Positions 4,399 through 8,385 of a DNA stretch of 8,385 nucleotides are shown in pieces. The notes beneath the pieces are model-generated. The model had not been told where the DNA came from, searched no databases, and worked only from the letters and a program-made list of their open reading frames with translations. The translations under genes and the position numbers were made by a program. Source of the stretch: JBOFOR01 sp051654865. GTDB lineage: Bacteria; Bacillota; Clostridia; Peptostreptococcales; Peptostreptococcaceae. The DNA is taken from positions 1-8,385 of the forward strand of contig JBOFYV010000076.1 in NCBI GenBank assembly GCA_051654865.1. The letters run 5' to 3'. How positions within the stretch are numbered: position 1 is the stretch's first letter; each line of letters opens with the position of its first letter.

Positions 4399-5679
4399 AT
4401 GTTTGATAACCTAAAAAAAGCCGATCCTGAAATTTACCAAAGTATGAAAAAAGAATTAATAAGACAAGAAAGAAACATAGAACTAATAGCATCAGAAAAC
4501 ATAGTATCAATGCCGGTAATGGAAGCAATGGGAAGTCATCTAACAAATAAATACGCAGAAGGATACCCAAACAAAAGATACTATGGAGGATGTAGCCATA
4601 TAGATGAAGTAGAAACAATAGCGATAGAAAGACTAAAACAAATCTTCAAAGCAGAACACGCCAACGTACAACCTCACTCAGGAGCTAACGCAAATATAGG
4701 AGTGTACTTTGCAATACTTAAACCAGGAGATACAGTACTCGGTATGAACCTATCACAAGGAGGACACTTAACGCACGGCTCACCAGTAAATATATCAGGT
4801 AAATACTTTAACTTCCACGAATACGGAGTAACAAAAACAGACGGAACAATAGACTACGAAGAAGTAAGAAAAGTAGCTCATGAAATAAAACCAAAACTAA
4901 TAGTAGCAGGGGCAAGTGCATACCCTAGAGAGATAGATTTTAAAAAATTCAAAGAAATAGCGGATGAAGTAGACGCAATGTTAATGGTAGATATGGCTCA
5001 CATAGCAGGATTAGTAGCAGCAGGACTTCACCAAAATCCATGTGAAGTAGCAGACTTTGTAACAAGTACAACACACAAAACATTAAGAGGACCACGTGGA
5101 GGCATAATACTATGTAAACAAAAATACGCAAATGATATAGACAAGGCTATATTCCCAGGTATCCAAGGTGGACCATTAGAACACATCATAGCATCAAAAG
5201 CAGTATGTTTTAAAGAAGCACTAACAGAAGAATTTAAACAGTACCAACAACAAGTAGTAAAAAATTGTAAAGCACTAGCAGAGGAGCTTGGTAATAGAAA
5301 TTTCAAAATGTTAACAGGTGGAAGTGACAACCACTTAATATTATTAGATTTAACAAATAAGAACATAACAGGAAAAGAAGCAGAGCATAGACTAGATGAA
5401 GCATATATAACAGTAAACAAAAACTCAATACCATTTGACCCCAATGGACCAAATGTAACAAGTGGAATAAGAATAGGAACACCAGCAGTTACTACTAGAG
5501 GTATGAATGAAGAAGATATGAAAATAATAGCACAAGCAATAGACCTATGCCTAACACACAATGAAGTAGAAAAAGCTAGACAACTAGTGATAGGATTAAC
5601 AATAAAATATCCAATATATAACAACTGTAATTTAATGGATATATATAAAGATTGTCATATTTTAAATGAGTTTATATAA
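4399..5679 (+). CDS. glyA: Serine hydroxymethyltransferase
   Basis: A 426-residue PLP enzyme that interconverts serine + tetrahydrofolate with glycine + 5,10-methylene-THF in the cytoplasm, the main source of one-carbon units. Conserved features in order: ELIASENIVS (about 28-37), NKYAEGYPNKRYYGG (50-64), the cofactor-stacking H123 in GGHLTHG, D198 and H201 in MVDMAHIAG, the PLP-Schiff-base lysine K227 in TTTHKTLRGPRGG, and the C-terminal SGIRIGTPAVTTRG. The sequence ends about 19 residues beyond the usual LxxKYPxY terminus (NNCNLM...LNEFI), a small extension. The ATG has a GGAAGAG ribosome binding site 7 nt upstream. A possible promoter is TTGCCA (4331-4336) and TAAATT (4353-4358) at 16 bp, weak by sequence. 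It is monocistronic and divergent from the exporter operon; no riboswitch was recognised in the 180-bp gap. Confidence 0.97.
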   Translation: MFDNLKKADPEIYQSMKKELIRQERNIELIASENIVSMPVMEAMGSHLTNKYAEGYPNKRYYGGCSHIDEVETIAIERLKQIFKAEHANVQPHSGANANIGVYFAILKPGDTVLGMNLSQGGHLTHGSPVNISGKYFNFHEYGVTKTDGTIDYEEVRKVAHEIKPKLIVAGASAYPREIDFKKFKEIADEVDAMLMVDMAHIAGLVAAGLHQNPCEVADFVTSTTHKTLRGPRGGIILCKQKYANDIDKAIFPGIQGGPLEHIIASKAVCFKEALTEEFKQYQQQVVKNCKALAEELGNRNFKMLTGGSDNHLILLDLTNKNITGKEAEHRLDEAYITVNKNSIPFDPNGPNVTSGIRIGTPAVTTRGMNEEDMKIIAQAIDLCLTHNEVEKARQLVIGLTIKYPIYNNCNLMDIYKDCHILNEFI

Positions 5680-6009
5680 AATATTTAGAATATAAAAATT
5701 TAATAAATAATACAATAATTAAAGGCTTAATAAAAACCAATTGATTTTTATTAAGCCTTATCGATTGAATATCAAGGTTATATTTTGTTCTGTATCAAAA
5801 AATAGGAAAACACTTTACTTGAAAGTATATTTAAGCTATTATTAGTAATATATAGGTATATATTTACATATATATACAAGATGTAAAATTAAATCTACTT
5901 ATAACTAAAGAATACTATAAAAATAACAATAATAGATTACAAAGCAGTAACAATATGTTAATAATGTCTTGTGTATTTAAAATAATTTATAAATGGGGGA
6001 GAAATACAT
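5680..6009. other. Gene-free AT-rich spacer between glyA and the NlpC/P60 gene
   Basis: About 330 bp with no convincing ORF on either strand. It contains the palindrome at 5722-5759 and an AT-rich inverted repeat GTATATAT/ATATATAC (5856-5863/5870-5877). Just before the hydrolase gene is a strong GGGGGAG ribosome binding site (5995-6001). Several AT-rich hexamers could be promoter parts (for example TTACAA near 5938 with AATAAT 17 bp on), but none stands out. The leader of the hydrolase gene may be long. Confidence 0.6.
5722..5759 (+). terminator. Terminator-like palindrome after glyA
   Basis: A perfect 15-bp stem, AAGGCTTAATAAAAA with its complement TTTTTATTAAGCCTT, and an 8-nt loop, about 43 bp past the glyA stop. 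A T5 run lies inside the 3' arm rather than after it, and the sequence after the stem is not T-rich. Termination is therefore likely from position, but the hairpin is not textbook. Confidence 0.55.
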
Positions 6010-7203
6010 ATGAAAAAGAAAATATTATTACCAATGTTTGCATCAGTAATGGCACTATCGATGAATACAGTTACGAACGCTGATGAAATAGAAAACAAAG
6101 TACCTGAAGTAAAAGAAGGTAAGACGACATCAGCGATAGACTTAGGAGAATATAAAGAAACTACATATAAAGTCGCAGCAATAAAAGAGGGTATAGCAGT
6201 AAAGATAAGAGAACAAGGAAGTGTTCAAAATATTGCATATACAGGGGATGAGTTCAAAATAATAGCTACTCAAGGAGACTGGGTAGAAGTAAAAGTTGGT
6301 GACGGAAAAGGTTGGTTACCAGCAAGATATGTAGATGTAAAAGAAGCAAAAGGGTATACAACTGCAAATAAAGTAAACTTCAGAAAAGAAGCTAATACGG
6401 ATGCAGAAATACTTGAAGAACTTGAAATAGGAAGTAGTATAAAAGTATTAGAGCAAGATGGAGATTGGTTAAAAGTTAAAAAAGGAGATGATGAAGGTTA
6501 TATAAGTTCATTATATGTATCTGAAGAAGCTCCTGTTATAGAAGTTGAAGAAATATTAGTTGCTGAAGTAGAAAATACTAATACTGCTAATACTGCTTCT
6601 GCAACAACAAATACGGCTACTAATAATACTACTAATAATAATAATAATAATGTTAACACTAATAACAATAGTACAAATACAAACAATACAAGCTCAAACA
6701 ATACAAACTCAAACAATAATAACAATAATACACAGCCTCAACAACCTGCTCCGGAACCAGAGCCGGCACCAGCACCAGAGCAAAAACCTGAAGAGGATAA
6801 TAACTCATATAATCCGCCATCACCAGGTCAATCATCAGTTGAAGCAGTATTAAATTTAGCTTATTCAAAGATAGGATCACCATATGTATGGGGAGCAGAA
6901 GGTCCAAATAGCTTTGACTGTTCAGGATTTACATCTTATGTATTTAGAAATGCAGCAGGAGTATCATTACCAAGAACATCAAGCGCGCAGTCTGGATATG
7001 GACAAACTGTAAGTAAAGAAAACCTACAACCTGGAGACTTAGTATTCTTTAATACTAGCGGCAAGGGAGTAAGCCACTGTGGAATATATGTAGGCGGAGG
7101 TAATATGATACATTCGCCATCATCAGGTAAAACAGTAAGTACGACAAGTATAAACTCATCTTACTATAGTTCAAGATTTGTAACAGCTAAGAGAGTGTTA
7201 TAA
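6010..7203 (+). CDS. Secreted SH3-NlpC/P60 peptidoglycan endopeptidase
   Basis: A 397-residue exported cell-wall hydrolase. A signal peptide spans residues 1-24 (MKKK, hydrophobic core, probable cut after TNA). Two bacterial SH3 repeats follow, about 52-110 (ending GKGWLPARYV) and 115-171 (ending EGYISSLYV), expected to bind wall peptides. A low-complexity linker runs from about 185 to 274: a nearly pure Asn/Thr/Ser block, then a Pro/Glu/Ala block. The C-terminal NlpC/P60 domain (about 275-397) has catalytic C304 in FDCSGF, H356 in GVSHCGIYVG and H368 in MIHSP, so the Cys-His-His triad is intact. The family cleaves the D-Glu-diaminopimelate type stem-peptide bond. The ATG follows a strong GGGGGAG site 8 nt away. 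It is monocistronic, closed by a terminator shared with the convergent deacetylase gene. Domain assignment is confident; exact bond specificity is inferred. Confidence 0.94.
   Translation: MKKKILLPMFASVMALSMNTVTNADEIENKVPEVKEGKTTSAIDLGEYKETTYKVAAIKEGIAVKIREQGSVQNIAYTGDEFKIIATQGDWVEVKVGDGKGWLPARYVDVKEAKGYTTANKVNFRKEANTDAEILEELEIGSSIKVLEQDGDWLKVKKGDDEGYISSLYVSEEAPVIEVEEILVAEVENTNTANTASATTNTATNNTTNNNNNNVNTNNNSTNTNNTSSNNTNSNNNNNNTQPQQPAPEPEPAPAPEQKPEEDNNSYNPPSPGQSSVEAVLNLAYSKIGSPYVWGAEGPNSFDCSGFTSYVFRNAAGVSLPRTSSAQSGYGQTVSKENLQPGDLVFFNTSGKGVSHCGIYVGGGNMIHSPSSGKTVSTTSINSSYYSSRFVTAKRVL
6577..6731 (+). repeat. Degenerate AAT/ACT/AAC microsatellite encoding an Asn/Thr tract
   Basis: A run of trinucleotide-like units (AAT, ACT, AAC, with interruptions), including six successive AAT-type units near 6634-6651. 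It encodes residues about 190-241 of the hydrolase linker. Unit length is in frame, so gain or loss of units would change linker length without breaking the gene. Confidence 0.75.
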
Positions 7204-7210
7204 TAAATAA

Positions 7211-7247
7211 AAAAGAGTCGCTAATAAAAGCGGCTCTTATTTATTTG
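7211..7247. terminator. Bidirectional terminator between the hydrolase and deacetylase genes
   Basis: The stem AAGAGTCGC (7213-7221) pairs with GCGGCTCTT (7230-7238) with one U-G pair on the plus strand (a C-A mismatch on the minus). It is flanked by A-rich and T-rich sides, so both strands have a U-rich tail. The plus-strand tail overlaps the stop codon of the minus-strand deacetylase gene. Confidence 0.82.
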
Positions 7248-8062
7248 AGTAAATAAAATTCATATCCTGAGTTTCTAGCCTGATCAATAACATCACCAAG
7301 AACCAAAGCATTAGTCTTAGAAATAGCATGCAACAACAATATAGAACCATCATGCAAATGACTTAAAATATGGCTCTTAGCAAACTGAGGATCAGGTTGT
7401 CTATTAGGTTCATAATCACCATAAGCAAAACTCCAAAATACAGTCTTATACCCTAAATCCTTAGTCATAGCCAAACTTTTCTCAGAATATTGCCCCATAG
7501 GAGGTCTGAAAAGCTTAGGCATATGCTTACCAGTTAACTCCTTAAACCTATCCTCAACATCACCTAACTCATTATTAAAAGTCTCACTAGAATAGGTCAT
7601 ACTAGGCATAGAATTATGGTGATTGGTATGATTTGCAACTATATGACCCTCATCAACCATACGCTTTACAGTATCAGGAGAATAATGAATATAATGAGCA
7701 GTAACAAAAAATACAGCCTTAACATTCTTCTCTTTTAATATATCTAAAATCTCATTAGTATAACCATTTTCATATCCCTCATCAAAAGTCAAATACAAAG
7801 ACTTATTATTAGAATTAGTAGGACCATTATAGATAGCGTCATAATCATCTAACTTAAAATTTAATTTATCATTAATGTCAGGTGTTTCAAAATTATTATT
7901 AGGTATAAAAAACCAATTAATGCAACTATTATCAAAATCTGTGGACTCGATAGTTAATTGTTCTTCTTTAATACCATTAGAAATATTAGCACGAGCAATA
8001 GAGCATCCCACCAAAGAAAAGCACAAAGATGACATAACAAAAATAGAAGTAAGCTTTTTCAA
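7241..8062 (-). CDS. PdaA-type polysaccharide deacetylase, predicted lipoprotein
   Basis: A 273-residue carbohydrate esterase family 4 protein of the PdaA group, which removes the N-acetyl group from muramic acid so that muramic-delta-lactam can form in spore cortex. Residues 1-20 form a lipoprotein signal with lipobox LVGC (lipidated C20). The PdaA-type N-terminal segment (about 48-78, INWFFIPNNN...YDAIYNG) precedes the NodB domain. Motifs seen: LTFDEGYENGYT with D94; NHTNHH with metal ligands H145 and H149; FRPPMGQYS with R186; and LLLHAIS with H245. In the first motif the family usually has TFDNGYENG or TFDDG; here Glu replaces that residue. The start is TTG at 8062, set by AAGGTG 7 nt upstream; no ATG fits. 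Expression in sporulation is likely from the family, but no clear sigma-G promoter is seen. It is divergent from the rRNA operon. Confidence 0.9.
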   Translation of the reverse strand: MKKLTSIFVMSSLCFSLVGCSIARANISNGIKEEQLTIESTDFDNSCINWFFIPNNNFETPDINDKLNFKLDDYDAIYNGPTNSNNKSLYLTFDEGYENGYTNEILDILKEKNVKAVFFVTAHYIHYSPDTVKRMVDEGHIVANHTNHHNSMPSMTYSSETFNNELGDVEDRFKELTGKHMPKLFRPPMGQYSEKSLAMTKDLGYKTVFWSFAYGDYEPNRQPDPQFAKSHILSHLHDGSILLLHAISKTNALVLGDVIDQARNSGYEFYLLK

Positions 8063-8069
8063 AAATCAA

Positions 8070-8077
8070 CACCTTCT
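8070..8077 (-). promoter_or_regulatory. Ribosome binding site deciding the TTG start of the deacetylase
   Basis: On the minus strand GAAGGTG lies about 7 nt before TTG-AAA-AAG-CTT (Leu codon read as Met, Lys, Lys, Leu). The next in-frame ATG would remove the charged start of the signal peptide, so TTG is the best start. Confidence 0.7.
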
Positions 8078-8158
8078 TTATAGTAAATTCAATATGTATA
8101 CTATATATAATTCCATAAAAACTAAAACAATATAACATGTAAAAAATATATATTATAA

Positions 8159-8216
8159 TAAAATTTAAAAAAAGTTGTAAAAAATAGTTGACGAAAAGTC
8201 AGGTGGGTGATAATAT
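8159..8216 (+). promoter_or_regulatory. rRNA operon promoter with A-rich UP-like element
   Basis: The -35 TTGACG (8188-8193), a 17-bp spacer and the -10 TAATAT (8211-8216) give a strong sigma-A promoter. It is preceded by A/T tracts (about 8159-8187) of the kind that act as UP elements in rRNA promoters. Transcription would start near 8222-8225, about 140 bp before 16S rRNA. Confidence 0.85.
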
Positions 8217-8221
8217 TAGTA

Positions 8222-8360
8222 ATGTACTCGAGAGAGAACAACAAATGAACTTTGAAAATTAAACAGTAGGTTAATTTATATAACATAATTCTTATTAAGA
8301 ATTAAACACAAACAACCAAGCCAGATATTCAGATAATGATTAGCTGAGCGATGGACAACT
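8222..8360 (+). other. 16S rRNA transcribed leader
   Basis: The leader between promoter and 16S rRNA. It contains a boxA-like TGAACTTTGAAAA (8246-8258), expected for Nus-factor antitermination. A small hairpin, AATTCTT/AAGAATT (8287-8293/8297-8303), follows. The CCAAGCCAGATATTC to GATGGACAAC stretch should pair with sequence 3' of 16S in the RNase III processing stem; that partner is outside the window. Confidence 0.7.
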
Positions 8361-8385
8361 TTTATTTGAGAGTTTGATCCTGGCT
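8361..8385 (+). rRNA. rrs: 16S ribosomal RNA (5' end only)
   Basis: TTTATTTGAGAGTTTGATCC and the next five bases TGGCT match the universal 16S 5' end (the classic 27F site, AGAGTTTGATCCTGGCT). The mature start is placed by analogy with Bacillus 16S (TTTATCGGAGAG). The rest of the gene is beyond the right edge. Confidence 0.97.

Noticed and set aside
5028..5624. 198-residue minus-strand ORF inside glyA
   Set aside because: It lies wholly antisense to a well-conserved glyA, has no recognisable domain or RBS, and arises from the stop-poor complement of this codon usage.
6498..6907. Leu/Val-rich minus-strand ORFs opposite the Asn-rich linker
   Set aside because: They are a translation artefact of the AAT/ACT repeat read on the other strand.
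1..8385. CRISPR array, tRNA genes, insertion sequence or prophage
   Set aside because: No regularly spaced direct repeats, tRNA-like cloverleaf, transposase or phage gene was found on reading both strands.

Overview
The window is AT-rich (Ile ATA, Arg AGA, Leu CTA/TTA codons dominate) and comes from a spore-forming clostridial Firmicute, most likely in or near the Peptostreptococcaceae. Evidence for spore formation is an alpha/beta-type small acid-soluble spore protein and a PdaA-type cortex deacetylase. The family placement is an inference from gene content, codon use and the rRNA leader; only about 25 nt of 16S rRNA are present, too little to name a genus.

Layout, left to right. (1) The 3' part of a class I mannose-6-phosphate isomerase gene (+), closed by a bidirectional terminator. 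(2) A 153-bp long-hairpin element (628-780) that begins directly after the stop codon of an unannotated 53-codon gene (-). (3) On the minus strand, a DUF2500-type membrane-anchored protein with its own good promoter, and a divergent SASP with its own terminator. (4) On the plus strand, a two-gene operon: a CsoR/FrmR-type repressor with the Cys-His-Cys ligand set, and an RseC-family redox membrane protein. (5) A second copy of the hairpin element (2801-2950), overlapping the stop codon of a minus-strand operon. (6) That operon encodes the two halves of a ThrE-type threonine/serine exporter, with start and stop codons overlapping by one base. (7) glyA (+), serine hydroxymethyltransferase. (8) A 330-bp gene-free spacer, then a secreted SH3-NlpC/P60 peptidoglycan hydrolase (+) with an Asn-rich linker. 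(9) Convergent to it, a lipoprotein PdaA-like polysaccharide deacetylase (-) that starts at TTG. (10) A strong rRNA promoter and leader, and the first bases of 16S rRNA (+) at the right edge.

Most genes are ordinary housekeeping or spore and cell-wall functions. GlyA (serine-glycine interconversion) and the Thr/Ser exporter are divergent neighbours and both touch serine, a plausible but unproven link. The hydrolase and PdaA both act on peptidoglycan but are transcribed convergently.

The unexpected signal is the pair of hairpin elements. Their outer and inner stems differ in sequence but are both nearly fully paired, while the apical loop (ACCGACATT, TTAG, TGGAGGGA on the plus strand) and an AGCGAAGA block at the stem base are shared. 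Both sit in the same orientation in the same architecture on the minus strand: gene stop, element, 17-19 nt, intrinsic terminator. Read in that direction the loop carries a C-rich UCCCUCCA that resembles an anti-Shine-Dalgarno seed. This suggests a family of 3'-UTR structured RNAs or terminator-associated small RNAs.
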